DNA of 64,000 nt from positions 2,852,001 to 2,916,000 of the forward strand of contig NC_017964.1 in assembly GCF_000219915.2 (NCBI RefSeq), given 5' to 3'. The notes beneath the pieces are model-generated. The model saw only the letters and a program-made list of their open reading frames with translations. It was not told the DNA's origin and searched no databases. Shown piece after piece: positions 30,618-41,838 of this stretch. This stretch comes from Advenella kashmirensis WT001. GTDB taxonomy: Bacteria; Pseudomonadota; Gammaproteobacteria; Burkholderiales; Burkholderiaceae_B. Made by a program: the position numbers and the translations under genes. The stretch's first letter is position 1. Each line of letters begins with the position of its first letter.

Positions 30618-31764
30618 TCAGCCTGCACGCAATCGCAAGGGGCTCAACAGTCCGGGGTCTACGCCCTGGAGCAGCAAGTCGTCTGGCACGTCCTCGTTCA
30701 AGGCCAGCGCAACAGCCAGGCGGGAAACACCGTCAGACGATTGAATACCATAGCCGCCCTGGCCTGCCAGCCAGAAAAATCCGTCTGCTGCAGGATCCCA
30801 CCCAATAACAAGATTGCCGTCCGGCGCAAAACTGCGCAAGCCAGCCCAGACATGCGTGGGTCTGCGAATCTGCAAGGTCGTTGCCTGCTCAATGTAATAA
30901 ATGCCGGTTGCGATATCCAGCTCTTCGGCCACGACATCCTGCGGCTCCACATCATCCGCGTTGGCAGGCGAACCCAGCAACTGACCGGCATCTGGCTTGA
31001 AATAATAGGTCTCTTCAATATCGCAGACCATTGGCAGCGTTTCCAGGTTCAGCCTTCGGGCGCAGTGAAAGTAAATGCACTGCGTCGGCGTGGCTGGATA
31101 CCCACGGCCTGCACACCGCAAGCCTGCGCCACTACATCGGCCCAGGCGCCGGCGGCATTAACAACGTGACGTGCGCGAAATTGCCTGCCGTCGGCACTTT
31201 CCAGGGTCCAGACCCCGTCCTGCCGTCGTCCCTGGCGAATATCCACGGAGAAAATCAGCTCAGCGCCGTTGCGCTTCATTCCTTTCAGGTAGCCTGGTGC
31301 AAGGCATCAACATCGATATCCTCTGCATCTCGTTCGTAAATACCGCCGTACAAGTCATCCGGCTTCATACACGGCACGCGTTCCAGGACCTGCGCCGCGG
31401 TCAGCCATTCAACATTCGGGGCGCGGGCAAGCAGCTCACGATAGGTGCTGTCAAGAATTTCTTTTTGCGCATGGGTTGCCACATAGATGCAGCCCCTGGG
31501 ATGCAGCACCGGATGTTCGGAAAAGCCACTGGACTGGGCTTGCTCGAAAAATGGCCGACAGGCACGGGTCAGCGCCTGCAGTTGCGGCGGTCCGTAAGTT
31601 TCAATAAACATGGCGGCTGAGCGCCCGGTTGAATGGTATCCTGCATGCGCCTCGCGTTCCAGCACCAGAATCGTGCCCGGCCGCTGCGACAGCTGATATG
31701 CAAAAGAGGCGCCGGCAATCCCGGATCCGATAACAATATAGTCAAACACTGCTGTCTCGCTCAA
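30618..31764 (-). CDS. FAD-dependent oxidoreductase, DadA/glycine-oxidase type (two frame lesions)
   Basis: Flavin amine oxidoreductase of the DAO family. The N-terminal Rossmann motif YIVIGSGIAGASFAYQLS and the FAD segment GYHSTGRSAAMFIETYGP are clear; the middle has VVNAAGAWADVVAQACG and the C-terminal flavin region has GFFWLAGQGGYGIQSSDGVS. Lesions: a missing G (plus strand) at 31292, restoring QAYLKGMKRNG, and another at 31052, restoring PEGLNLETLPMV. The repaired length is about 382 aa. The start is TTG 31764 with GGAGG seven bases upstream. The substrate is probably a D-amino acid or secondary amine, but this is not resolvable here. Confidence 0.85.
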
Positions 31765-31924
31765 ATCTTCCTCCGCTTTGTTGGCCGATGGCTGCTGTTT
31801 TTGTCATCAGCGCATCGTTATGCGCGCCGTATCTGGCCGGGTAACGCCAGACCGGACACACCCTGAGATATTATGAATGAGATTGACCATAAAAGCACGC
31901 TCACCCCATGGATTACATGGGGAT

Positions 31925-33184
31925 TTACAACCAGCCGGTCTTGCGAAACTGACGAAATAACAGACCGCAAATCAGGAACATCAAGAACATGATCAACGGA
32001 TAGCCGTAGGTCCAGTTCAATTCCGGCATATTGGTAAAGTTCATGCCGTAGATCCCGGCGATGGCGGTGGGTACCGCCAGTATCGCAGCCCAGGAGGCCA
32101 GCTTTTTTGTAATGTCGGTCTGGTGCGCCTGTGCAATCATCTGGCTGGCTTCAAAGGCAAAGGCCAGCGATTCGCGCAAGGCGTTCATCTGGTCGTCAAT
32201 CCGCGCCACACGGTCAGCAACGATACGATAATAGCCCTGCGAGTCCTGTTCCACAAAAGCCAGATTGACCACCGACATGCGGGTGCAGATTTCAATGACA
32301 GGCGCGATGGACGTATGCACACGCAGTAAATCACGCCGCATCTTGTAGAGTTTGCGCACATCCGATTCACGAAAGCCATGCAGAATCATTTTCTGCTCCA
32401 GCTGTTCAACGTCAACTTCAAAGCTGCCGGCCAGCATTAGATAGCTGTCGGCCAGCCCATCCAGTATCTCGGCCACGACAAAGTCACTGCCCCGGGCAAT
32501 CAATTCCGGCGAGCCCTCCAGGCGCTTGCGCAAAGGCGTATTGGTCATGGCTTCACCGCGCCTGACGGTAAGAATAAAGCTCTGCCCGAAAATCATCTGC
32601 ATCTCGCCATAAACGATTTTCTTGTTTTCGCGCGAAATGGTAACGGCGACAATCAGAATATAGTCGCCATAGTCAATCACTTTCGGACGGTAATGCCGCT
32701 TGACGATCTCCTTGGTCGCCAGCTTGCTGAAAGACAGGTTCTTACAAGTCATGCGCAATTCTTCGTCAGACGGATCCTTCAGACCCGTCCACAGCAGGTG
32801 ATCTGCGTCGCGCTTGTAGCCGGAAATCTTTTCCGGGGCAATAACGGCGTGACGTTGACCGCGGACATACTCCACCGAAGCCACGACGCCCGAGGTGCTA
32901 TCGACGCCGGTGGTTTTGCTTGCCGCAGTGGTTGCTCCCGCCTTTTTTTGCGGGGCACCGGCGGTGGAGACATTGGCCGCGGCAACGTTATCGCCGGCAA
33001 CACTGCCGGCCTGCTCGCTCGCCTTGTTCTTCAGAGCGTCGGCTAGCTGAGCCCCCGCCTTGCTGTCGGCCTGGCCTGCAGCGGCGGTGGCACCGTCCTG
33101 ATCTTTCACATTTTCCCGGGGACCGGCAGGCCCCATGCTTTCATTGCTTTTTTCGCTGGCATCGGCTTTTTTGTCATCTTCCAT
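31925..33184 (-). CDS. CorA family divalent cation transporter with long N-terminal extension
   Basis: Pentameric Mg2+/Co2+ channel of the inner membrane. Two C-terminal helices frame the signature YGMNFTNMPEL (selectivity GMN), and the protein ends with the usual positively charged tail FRQFRKTGWL. The cytoplasmic funnel is present (VRRGEAMTNTPLRKRLEGSP, YLMLAGSFEVDVEQLEQKM). Residues 1-105 are a low-complexity Ala/Lys/Asp/Ser-rich extension absent from typical CorA. ATG 33184 with GGGAG upstream is preferred; a longer frame exists but lacks a site. Intact, 419 aa. Confidence 0.93.
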   Translation of the reverse strand: MEDDKKADASEKSNESMGPAGPRENVKDQDGATAAAGQADSKAGAQLADALKNKASEQAGSVAGDNVAAANVSTAGAPQKKAGATTAASKTTGVDSTSGVVASVEYVRGQRHAVIAPEKISGYKRDADHLLWTGLKDPSDEELRMTCKNLSFSKLATKEIVKRHYRPKVIDYGDYILIVAVTISRENKKIVYGEMQMIFGQSFILTVRRGEAMTNTPLRKRLEGSPELIARGSDFVVAEILDGLADSYLMLAGSFEVDVEQLEQKMILHGFRESDVRKLYKMRRDLLRVHTSIAPVIEICTRMSVVNLAFVEQDSQGYYRIVADRVARIDDQMNALRESLAFAFEASQMIAQAHQTDITKKLASWAAILAVPTAIAGIYGMNFTNMPELNWTYGYPLIMFLMFLICGLLFRQFRKTGWL

Positions 33185-33257
33185 AACGGGCTCCCTGCAG
33201 ATTGGCGATGATACCATTTTTACCTTACACCCGCGCCTGCCGCAAATGCAAGCGATC

Positions 33258-34423
33258 TCAGGGGCAAAACCCGTTATAGTCAACCAATCCGCGGGTGATG
33301 ATCATGCGCTGTACTTCGCTGGTTCCCTCATAAATCTGGGTAATGCGGGCGTCGCGGTAAAAGCGCTGCACCGGATAGTCTTCCAGATAGCCATAGCCGC
33401 CGTGAATCTGAATCGCCTGCGAGCAGACCTTCTCGGCCATCTCGGATGCAAACAGCTTGGCCTGGGACGCTTCGGACAAACAGGCAATACCCTTGTCCTT
33501 CAATGACGCCGCATGCAACACCATCAGCCGTGCAGCGTTGACCTGGGTATGCATGTCTGCCAGCATATTGGCGATACTCTGGTGTTTGATCAGGGCTCAT
33601 TGAACTGAATACGGTCTTTGGCGTAAGTAATCGCGGCCTCAAGCGCGGCGCGTGCAATACCCACCGCCTGCGCCCCGATACCGATACGCCCGTTTTCCAG
33701 ATTCGACAGTGCAATCGATAAGCCACGGCCACGTTCGCCCAGCAGATTTTCCTGGCCAATCGTGCAATTTTCAAGCGTAATGGCGCAGGTATCCGAACCC
33801 CGGATACCCAGTTTGCTTTCCACCCTGCTCACAATAAACCCCGGCGTGTCGGTCGGCACCAGAAACGCCGAAATACCACGTTTGCCCTGATCCGGATCGG
33901 TCACCGCAAACACAATGGCCAGCCTGGCGCGCTTGCCATTGGTCACGAACTGCTTGGCGCCGTTGAGCACCCACTTGCCATCCTGCAACTGGGCACGGGT
34001 TTTCAGATTGTGCGCCTCGGACCCGGCCTGCGGCTCAGTCAGACAAAAGCACGAGATGGCGCGACCGCTGGCCAGGTCGGGCAGCCACTGCTTTTTCTGG
34101 GCCTCATTGCCGCTGTTGAGCAACGTCCCACAACCGACAGAGCAGTGAACCGACACCAGCGTGCCGGTTGCCGCATCAGCAGCGGATATTTCTTCCAGCG
34201 CCAGTGCATACGACACGTAATCCGTTTTTGATCCGCCCCACTCCTCGGGCACAACCATGCCCAGCAGACCAAGGTCTCCCATGCGGCGCAGCACGTCATC
34301 ATCAATCCAGCCCGCAGCTTCCCAGGCGGCGGCGTGCGGCGCAATTTCCTGCTGGGAAAAGTCGCGCGCCATATCGCGGATCATGCGTTGTTCTTCGCTT
34401 AGCGCTGTGTCGAATGTACTCAT
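33258..34423 (-). CDS. Acyl-CoA dehydrogenase, probably isobutyryl/short-chain (one frame lesion)
   Basis: FAD enzyme introducing a 2,3 double bond in a short or branched acyl-CoA. N-terminal [20 protein letters not shown], substrate-loop [18 protein letters not shown], and the C-terminal [20 protein letters not shown] followed by [12 protein letters not shown], where the Glu is the catalytic base. At 33593-33595 (plus strand GGG; four needed) the frame is restored to [18 protein letters not shown]. The repaired length is 388 aa. It overlaps mmsB by four bases (ATGA), which points to valine degradation (isobutyryl-CoA to methacrylyl-CoA). Confidence 0.92.
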
Positions 34424-35313
34424 TTCTCAACCTTTCCCATGGACTGGATGATGGCGGAAAAATCCAGATGACCATTGCCCTGTGCGCTGAAAGTCTGATA
34501 TAGCTGCTGCGCAGTTGCACCCATGACTACCGGTACTTTGGCTGCGCGGGCCGCTTCGGTGGCCAGCCCCAGGTCCTTGAGCATGAGATCGGCCCCGAAA
34601 CCGCCGGCATAGCCTTTGGATGCCGGCGCCGTTTCAACCACGTCGGGCCAGGGATTATAGACTTCGGTGCTCCAGCAACGGCCGGATGAGGTATTGATAA
34701 TGCCGGCCAATACCTTGGGATCCATACCCAGCGACACGCCGAGGCTCATGGCTTCTGCCGCACCGATCATGGAAATGCCCAGCAGCATATTGTTGGCAAC
34801 CTTGGCAACCTGCCCGTTGCCGGCCCCGCCGCAATAGACGATATTCTTGCCCATGTGCTCCAGTATTGGCCGCGCCTTGTCGAAGGCAGCCTGTTCACCG
34901 CCAACCATAAACGTCAGCGTACCAGCCTTGGCGCCCACCGTGCCGCCGGAAACCGGCGCATCCACCATGGCATTGCCTTGCCGTTGCGCCGCCGCGGCAA
35001 CCTCGCGCGACGTTTGTGGATCAATGGTGGAAGAGTCTATCAACAGCACGCTTGGATCGACTGCGGCCAATACCCCATCTTCTGCCAGGTAGACCTTGCG
35101 GACATGCACCGAAGCAGGCAGCATGGTAATGAGCACCTCGGGACGGGCGGCTGCCACCTCCCGGGGTGAAGCAGCTGATGTCGCGCCTGCCTGGACCAGC
35201 TCGGCCACGGCAGAGTCCACCAGATCAAACACCTGCAGTTGATGGCCCGCCTTGAGCAGATTCAGCGCCATTGGTGCGCCCATATTACCCAGCCCGATAA
35301 AACCGATATTCAT
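34420..35313 (-). CDS. mmsB: 3-Hydroxyisobutyrate dehydrogenase
   Basis: NAD-dependent oxidation of 3-hydroxyisobutyrate to methylmalonate semialdehyde in valine catabolism. The N-terminal Rossmann motif is [40 protein letters not shown] is the substrate site, and the catalytic Lys lies in [18 protein letters not shown]. 297 aa, intact. ATG 35313 gives the standard start. It is followed by the acyl-CoA dehydrogenase with an ATGA overlap. Confidence 0.95.
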   Translation of the reverse strand: MNIGFIGLGNMGAPMALNLLKAGHQLQVFDLVDSAVAELVQAGATSAASPREVAAARPEVLITMLPASVHVRKVYLAEDGVLAAVDPSVLLIDSSTIDPQTSREVAAAAQRQGNAMVDAPVSGGTVGAKAGTLTFMVGGEQAAFDKARPILEHMGKNIVYCGGAGNGQVAKVANNMLLGISMIGAAEAMSLGVSLGMDPKVLAGIINTSSGRCWSTEVYNPWPDVVETAPASKGYAGGFGADLMLKDLGLATEAARAAKVPVVMGATAQQLYQTFSAQGNGHLDFSAIIQSMGKVEK

Positions 35314-35497
35314 TGCTGTCTCCGTTATTTTTTTTCGTCCGGCACACAAAAGGACGACCGCCCCGCCTGTGACCCGGACAATGTTGCCTATAATTGGCCA
35401 CGTCCTGCACCCGCACTGTTTATAAGCATGCTGCGGCAGGCCGTGAACGCATTATACGAAAATGTCGATACCGCAAGATACTGCGAAATGGTCTTTC

Positions 35498-35521
35498 AGA
35501 ATGTCATTTATAAGACGTTCT
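35498..35521. promoter_or_regulatory. Imperfect inverted repeat upstream of mmsB
   Basis: AGAATGTC (35498-35505) and GACGTTCT (35514-35521) pair with one mismatch around an AT-rich 8-base centre, about 185 bases upstream of the mmsB start. Possible regulator site; weak evidence. Confidence 0.3.
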
Positions 35522-35553
35522 GCAGCCCTGTCAGCGCGCGGCGTCGCTCTTCC

Positions 35554-36497
35554 CTATACGACCCGCGATATTACCTGGCCCGTTTCAAAGAACCGGTCTA
35601 GGTTATCAATCACACGCTGGCTCATTTTCAATCGGGTTTCTACCGTCGCGCTGGCCGAGTGCGGCATGAGCGTCACACGCGCATGCTCGCGCAACGCCGG
35701 CGGCACATCCGGCTCATGCTCGAACACATCCAGCGCAGCAAAGCCCAGCTTGTCCTGCTGCAGTAACTCGATCATGGCCGTCTCGTCAATCACCGTACCC
35801 CGGGAAACATTGACGACCGTCCCCTTGCGTCCCAGGGCAAGCAACACTTCCCGACTGATCAGATGATGCGTGGAGGGTCCGCCCACGCATGTCAGCACAA
35901 GATAATCGGCCCACTCGGCAAGCGCCGTCAGCGAGGCTTCATAGCCATAGGAGACGTCATCGCGCGCCTTGCGATTATGGTAGTGGATCTGGCAATCAAA
36001 ACCGGCCAGGCGGCGCGCCACTTCAATGCCAATACCGCCTAGGCCCACAATCCCCACATTCTTGCCTGATACGCTCTGCGCCAGTGGGAACTGGCCCTCT
36101 ACCGGCCAGCGCCCTTCGCGCACATAACGATCACCCCAGACCAGTTGCCGGGCGCTGCCCAGCAGCAGACACACCGCCAGATCGGCCACACACGCATTAA
36201 GAACATCTGGCGTATTGCCCAGCTGTATGCCTCTTTTTTTCAGCTCACCGGCATCAATCGTATCGTAGCCGACCCCGAAGCTGCTGACCACGCCCAGGTC
36301 AGGCAGGCTGTCCAGCCACTCATTTTTCAGTCCATGTCCCGCAGTGGTGACCAGGCCACGTACACCCGTGCCATGTTCGGCCAGAAACGCCTGCGGATCT
36401 GCTTGCTCCCACAAGGCCAGCACCTCGTAGTTCTCCTGCAGATGACTATTGACCAGTGGCGTGCCGCTGCGACCTGGACGATTTTTGTTTTTGCCAT
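35554..36497 (-). CDS. D-2-hydroxyacid dehydrogenase, NAD(P)-binding (one frame lesion)
   Basis: Member of the D-isomer 2-hydroxyacid dehydrogenase family (glyoxylate/hydroxypyruvate reductase type). The N-terminus MAKTKIVQV continues as RSGTPLVNSHLQENYEVLAL after restoring one G (plus strand) at 36471. The NAD-binding motif is VGIVGLGGIGIEVARRLAG; VNVSRGTVIDETAMIELLQ and FEHEPDVPPAL carry the catalytic Arg/Glu region, and MPHSASATVETR the catalytic His. The repaired length is 314 aa. ATG 36497 has a GAGGAGG ribosome binding site. Monocistronic; substrate unassigned. Confidence 0.88.
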
Positions 36498-36766
36498 GAT
36501 ATCCTCCTCAAAAAACATTGTTTACGTTCACTGAAAAAGAGAATACCACGCCTGTGATCACATGACATGTCCGGGTCCGCACGCGAAGCGCATAACGAAC
36601 GCGGCTTACACGGTCGCAGCATTAACGCGATGGCCCCGCAGTACGCATCGCCAGGCGGTAACATGAAGCAATGCCCCGACAGGCGGGCTTTTTCCAGAAT
36701 AAATATTTGACTCGTTGTAGAATAATGGGTTACTCCCGATCTCGGGCAACTTTTATTGCAAATTCG

Positions 36767-38028
36767 ATGTCTCTCATAGTCCACAAATACGGCGGAACCT
36801 CCATGGGCTCCGTTGAACGAATCAAGAATGTTGCGAAACGCGTAGCCAAGTGGCACAACGCAGGCCATCAGGTCGTGGTTGTGCCCTCAGCCATGTCCGG
36901 TGAAACCAACCGCCTGCTGGGGCTGGCCAAGGACATTTCCGACTTGCCCGACGGTCGCGAACTGGACATGCTCGCCTCTACCGGCGAACAGGCCAGCAGC
37001 GCCCTGCTCGCCCTGGCCCTGCAGGCCGAAGGCATCAAGGCCCGCAGCTTTACCGGCTGGCAAGTGCCTGTGAAAACAGATTCGGCTTTTACCAAGGCGC
37101 GCATCAAGTCCATCGACGACAAACGCATCAAGGCAGAGCTGGACAGCGGCCGGGTCGTTATCGTCACCGGTTTCCAGGGCGTTGACCCAGAGGGCCACAT
37201 CACGACCCTGGGTCGCGGCGGCTCCGATACATCGGCCGTTGCCATTGCCGCAGCGATCGGCGCCGACGAGTGCCTGATCTATACAGATGTCGATGGCGTC
37301 TACACCACCGACCCGCGCGTAGTGCCAGAAGCCCGGCGCCTGTCTGTTATCTCGTTTGAAGAAATGCTGGAAATGGCATCGCTGGCTCCAAAGTCCTGCA
37401 GATCCGTTCCGTCGAATTTGCCGGCAAATACAAAGTGCCGCTGCGCGTCCTGTCATCGCTCACCGACCCTGCCATTGCCCTGCAGGAAGAGAAAAATTCA
37501 GGAACATTAATTACCTTTGAGGAAGATTCAAAAATGGAATCCGCTGTCATTTCCGGTATCGCGTTCAGCCGCGACGAAGCCAAACTGACGTTGCTGGGTG
37601 TACCTGACAAGCCCGGCGTGGCCTATGCCATTCTGGGCCCCGTTGCCAAAGCCAACATCGACGTCGACATGATCATCCAGAACCAGTCTGTAGATGGCAC
37701 CACCGACTTTTCCTTTACCGTGAACCGTAACGAATTCAAACGGGCGACGGAATTGTTGACTGACACCATCCTGCCTGCAGTCGGCGCTCGCGAAGTGCTG
37801 ACCGACGACAAAGTGTGCAAAGTGTCTATCGTGGGTATCGGCATGCGCTCGCACGCCGGTGTCGCCAGCCAGATGTTCAGCACGCTGGCCAAGGAAGGCG
37901 TCAACATCCAGATGATCAGCACCAGTGAAATCAAGACCTCGGTCCTGATTGAAGACAAATACATGGAACTGGCTGTTCGCGCCCTGCACAAAGCCTTCGG
38001 CCTGGACCAGGAAGCCGAACAGGCCTGA
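36767..38028 (+). CDS. lysC: Aspartate kinase (one frame lesion)
   Basis: First step of lysine, threonine, methionine and diaminopimelate synthesis. The N-terminal [20 protein letters not shown] is the ATP/aspartate site; [19 protein letters not shown] and [20 protein letters not shown] are conserved. Two C-terminal ACT domains give feedback control ([39 protein letters not shown]). At 37384-37385 CTGGCTCC should be CTGGGCTCC, restoring [20 protein letters not shown]. The repaired length is 420 aa. A small CCCGA/TCGGG hairpin lies in the leader (36735-36746). Monocistronic, upstream of tRNA-Ser. Confidence 0.95.
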
Positions 38029-38141
38029 TTGCGGCCTGACTGTAAGAGAAACAACAGGTTCGGGGCGGCAAGCATGCCAGGCAATGGCGCTGTCGCCACA
38101 CCCCGTTCAATTTTCCGCCTGTTGCTGGCATTTTGACTAAA

Positions 38142-38163
38142 TTTTGTGGCGGTGGCCACAAAA
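38142..38163. other. 9-bp inverted repeat between lysC and tRNA-Ser
   Basis: TTTTGTGGC (38142-38150) and GCCACAAAA (38155-38163) pair perfectly around four bases, about 25 bases before the tRNA. It could be the lysC transcript end (no T run on the plus strand) or a site controlling the tRNA. Confidence 0.4.
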
Positions 38164-38188
38164 ACCGTGTTAGAATCTCGGATTGTTC

Positions 38189-38281
38189 GGAGACGTGGCC
38201 GAGAGGCTGAAGGCACTTCCCTGCTAAGGAAGCATGTGGCTAAAACCTGCATCGAGGGTTCGAATCCCTCCGTCTCCGCCA
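38189..38281 (+). tRNA. tRNA-Ser (anticodon GCU)
   Basis: A 93-base gene with acceptor arms GGAGACG (38189-38195) and CGTCTCC (38271-38277), D-arm GCCGAGAGGC, anticodon GCT in a CTGCTAA loop, a long variable arm as expected for serine tRNA, and T-loop GGTTCGAATCC. CCA is encoded at 38279-38281. Confidence 0.97.
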
Positions 38282-38290
38282 AAAACACCT

Positions 38291-38320
38291 AAAAGCCCTT
38301 GAAATTCAAGGGCTTTTTTC
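38291..38320. terminator. Bidirectional terminator between tRNA-Ser and bioA
   Basis: AAAAGCCCTTGAA (38291-38303) and TTCAAGGGCTTTT (38305-38317) form perfect 13-bp arms around a single base, with T runs on both strands. It serves tRNA-Ser and, from the other side, the bio operon ending at 38352. Confidence 0.92.
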
Positions 38321-38351
38321 ATTTTGGCGTTCATTTGTACGGGCTTGACCC

Positions 38352-39661
38352 TTACCCCGACGCAAGCACCTGCCCCATCGTTTCATACGCTGCCCGCAAC
38401 TGCGCAGGACTGGTGACATAGGCGGCAACACATACACTGTCTGGCCAATGGGGCGAATCAACAGGCCCTTTTCCAGGAAACGCTGGTGCAACTGCCCGGC
38501 TGAATGCGGATACGACGGCGGCAGATCGAAGGCTGCAATGGTTCCCGTAACCCGCGGACGCAGTATCGCCGGCACGGCTTGTTGCAGCAGTTGCAATCCC
38601 TCATGATGACATTGCGGCAGCACCTGCAGCGCACGGGCAGTCTCATCGGTAACCAGCAAATCCATGGCCGCGACGGCTGCGGCACAGGCCAGCGGATTGG
38701 CCGTATAGGAATGCCCATGAGAAAATGCACGATCAGCCTGCTCGGACAAAAAAGCCTCGTAGATATGGTCACCCGTGATGGTCAGTGCCAACGGCAGAAA
38801 ACCACCCGTTATCCCCTTGGACACGCATAGGAAATCCGGCACCACGCCTGTCTGCTCGAACGCAAAGCGGGTACCGGTGCGACCAAAGCCGGTCATCACT
38901 TCGTCGAAAATCACCAACGTGTCGTGTGCACGAGCCAGCGCACATGCCTTGGCCACAAATTGCGGCCGGCACATACGCATGCCCGCTGCACCCTGCACCA
39001 GCGGCTCCATGATCATGGCAGCGACCTGGCCGGCATGCCGTATCAAAGCAGCTTCCAATGCCGCAAGCGCTGCCTGCTCGCTGGCCTGCACCTCCTGGTC
39101 GTTCCACCAAGTCTGCGGAAAAGGGATCGCTACGGATTCGAAAAACAAGGAACGAAATTGATCGTGATAGCCGCAATGCGCGCCAACGGACATGGCGCCA
39201 AAGGTGTCACCATGGTAGCCGCCTTCAAAGCCGATAAACAGCTTGCGCTCCTGCCCATGCGCATTCTTCCAGTACTGGTGCGCCATTTTCAGCGCCACTT
39301 CAACAGCCGTAGAACCATTATCGGAAAAGAAGAACTTGCCCAGTTGCGCGGGCAGCATGGCATTGAGCGACTCACACAGTTGCACGGCAGGCTCATGGGT
39401 GCAACCGGCAAACAGCACATGCTCCAGTTTGTTTGCCTGCGCGGCAATACTTTGCGCGATGTGCGGGCAGCCATGCCCGAACAGGTTCACCCACCAGCTT
39501 GATACCAGATCTAGATAGGCACGATTGTCCGTATCGTAAAGCCAAGGGCCGCGCCCATGCGAGACCGGCAGGCGTGGCGCGGCAGTTTGCTCCTGCGTAA
39601 ACGGATGCCACACCAGCGCCTTATCCCGTTGCGCCAACGTGCAATCCATTCTCCGATTCAT
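38352..39661 (-). CDS. bioA: Adenosylmethionine-8-amino-7-oxononanoate aminotransferase (one frame lesion)
   Basis: PLP enzyme converting KAPA to DAPA with S-adenosylmethionine as amino donor, the third-last step to biotin. Landmarks: KALVWHPFTQEQTAAPRLPV, LDLVSSWWVNLFGHGCPHI, FFSDNGSTAVEVALKMAHQY, VIFDEVMTGFGRTGTRFAFE, and SKGITGGFLPLALTI with the Schiff-base Lys. Near the end, at 38421-38422 (plus strand GG; GGG needed), repair changes the tail to VYVLPPYVTSPAQLRAAYET and places the stop at 38352; the unrepaired frame runs past into the terminator. The repaired length is 436 aa. Start ATG 39661 has GGGAG eight bases upstream. Last gene of bioF-bioD-bioA. Confidence 0.93.
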
Positions 39662-39684
39662 TTTTACACTCCCTTTGTCCATGT

Positions 39685-40304
39685 TCATTCTTGCATTCCC
39701 AAAGCACGTTTAAGTGCGGCAGTCGGCGCAATTTGCATCAAGGCAGAGGCACTTACACCATCCGGTAGCGGTGGAATTTGCTGCAGCACGGGTACACGAC
39801 CATAGTCTGCAATGGTGCGGGCCGTCATGTCGCAAAGCGGCCCGTTGAGTATGACGCCCAGCACAGCAATACCGCGCAAGCGCAGGGCCTGCAAGGTAAG
39901 CAGCGTGTGGTTAAGCGTTCCCAGCCTGGTTAAGGCCACCACCAGCACCGGAAGACCCAGCCTGGCGATCAGATCAATCATCAGGCATTCGGTACCCAGC
40001 GGGACCATGACGCCGCCGGCGCCCTCCACCACCAGCCGTGGCGCGACAGGCAGGTGTATGTCGTCCAGCGCGAGCCGCCTGCCTCCAGCCGGGCGGCATG
40101 ATGAGGTGATGCCGGCTCCCGCAGCCGGTATGTTTCCGGGTAAGTATGACAACCGGCATGGATCTTCACCCACTCGCTATCGGTCATCGGTTGCAGGCCC
40201 GCCTGCACCGGCTTGAAATAATCCAGCCCAAAATGCCGACAAAGCCAGGCCGACACTAGCGTTTTACCGACATCGGTATCGGTTCCTGTGACAAAAATAC
40301 GCAT
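39685..40304 (-). CDS. bioD: Dethiobiotin synthetase (one frame lesion)
   Basis: ATP-dependent carboxylation and ring closure of DAPA to dethiobiotin. The N-terminus is RIFVTGTDTDVGKTLVSAWL (P-loop), then DYFKPVQAGLQPMTDSEW. After restoring one C (plus strand) at 40078-40079 it continues RLALDDIHLPVAPRLVVEGA and GGVMVPLGTECLMIDLIARL. The repaired length is 206 aa. ATG 40304 lies just after the bioF stop (40307-40309), so the two genes are tightly coupled; a GTG nine bases upstream is possible. bioA follows 23 bases downstream. Confidence 0.92.
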
Positions 40305-40306
40305 CC

Positions 40307-41498
40307 TCAACACCCTGTCGCTGGACGAGACACGTGCCGCACAATGGCCTGGGCCAGTTGGTGCACGCTATCGCTGTCATGAAGCGCATTAATGGCAATA
40401 CGCAATCGCGACGTACCTGTCGGGACCGTGGGCGGTCGGATCGCCGATACCATCATCCCCTCATCAAGCAATGCCTGCTTCAATGCCAGCGTGCCCGATT
40501 CATCTCCCAGACATACCGGCACGATATTGGTGCCATCACCCATGACGGTTATACCGCGTGCACGCAGCAGCTGGCGCAGCAAATCGGCCATGGCAAATAC
40601 CTGCCGGCGTTGTACAGCAAGCGTCGGAACCATACGCCATGCCTGGGCGGCGGCCGCCACGCTCATGGGCGATGGCGCCGTTGAATAAATGAAGCCGGTC
40701 GTTCTGTTCAGAATGAATTGCTGCATGATCGCATTGCAGGCAATATAGGCGCCTGCCCACCGATAGCCTTGCTGAAGGTTCCCATCACCATATGCGGCAC
40801 CGGCGATAGATCAACGGTCGTGGACAGGCCATAGCCTTGCGGACCATACAAACCGGTGGCATGCGCTTCGTCCAGATACAGAAAACAGTTGTAGCTGGCG
40901 GCAATTTCCAGCAAATCCGCGATGGGCAACACATCCGCTTCCATCCCGTGAACCGTTTCAGTCACGATAAACGCGGGCCGGGAGGCCACATAATACTGTT
41001 GCAACTGACGGCGCAGGTCGGCCATGTCGTTGCGCTCGAATAGCACATATTCGGCCCCCGATAAAAACATCGCGTTATAGAGACTGGAGTGATTGAGCCT
41101 GTCAAAAAAACAATGGGTGGCGCCGGCAGGACTCGCTGGCTCAGTAAACTGGCCAGTACGGTCATATTGGCCTGATACCCAGAACTGAATATGACGGCGG
41201 CTTCGGTCTGTTTGTCCAGGGCGATCTGCCGCTCAAAAGACTCTATCAGACGGTAGTTGCCGGACAGCAGTCGGGAACCGGTTGAGCCGGCACCACATTG
41301 TCTGGCGGCTTCTATAGCGGCATTCACGACATCCGGGTGCGTGGCCAGACCAAGATAGTCATTACTGGAAAAATCGAACGACACCGGGAGATCTACCGGC
41401 GGCAATGCGCGCAGTCGACTTTTGGCGGCCTGTTCAACACAATATTGATCGTAAAAATGATACATATGGGGCAACACCTGACTCTTTGTCGCAAACAT
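40307..41498 (-). CDS. bioF: 8-Amino-7-oxononanoate synthase (two frame lesions)
   Basis: PLP enzyme joining pimeloyl thioester and alanine to form KAPA. Landmarks: PVSFDFSSNDYLGLATHPD, GAGSTGSRLLSGNYRLIESF, LYLDEAHATGLYGPQGYGLS, and MGTFSKAIGGQG with the catalytic Lys. Lesions: a run of seven A on the plus strand (41104-41110; eight needed), restoring IVFFDRLNHSSLYNAMF, and CC at 40752-40753 (CCC needed), restoring GGQGAYIACNAIMQQFI. The repaired length is 397 aa, somewhat long at both ends. ATG 41498 has GGGAG upstream; a second Met at MYHFYDQ lacks a site. First gene of the bio operon. Confidence 0.92.
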
Positions 41499-41838
41499 GA
41501 GACTCCCGGCATCAACCGGGCATATGCGACGTTCAGCCCCTATTCTAGAAAGAAGGCATCGCAAATGAAATTTTAATTATTTGAAAAATAGACGCAAGAT
41601 AGAAGACGAACGACGATGTTACCTGAACATAAATACCATCCAGTCCCCTGCCCTCCCTATCAACAAAGATCAAGCAAGCATAAGCGGGGTACCTGCCGCC
41701 TGGCAAAACCAGGCCAACCCATTTTTATATCTGGTACGTGCGTCTGGGCATCTTGCCTGTGCATCGCACTTCGTATACTGTACATAGGACTACAGCGTGC
41801 AACCCGCTGACCGGCATCCCACTTTGAATCAGACTGTC
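41499..41838. other. Intergenic region between divergent bioF and paiB-like gene
   Basis: About 340 bases that hold the divergent promoters. I looked for a BioR-like or BirA-like operator near bioF and saw none. Open frames in it resemble nothing known. Confidence 0.5.

Noticed and set aside
41499..41838. BioR or BirA operator upstream of bioF
   Set aside because: No palindrome resembling either site could be found by eye in the intergenic region.
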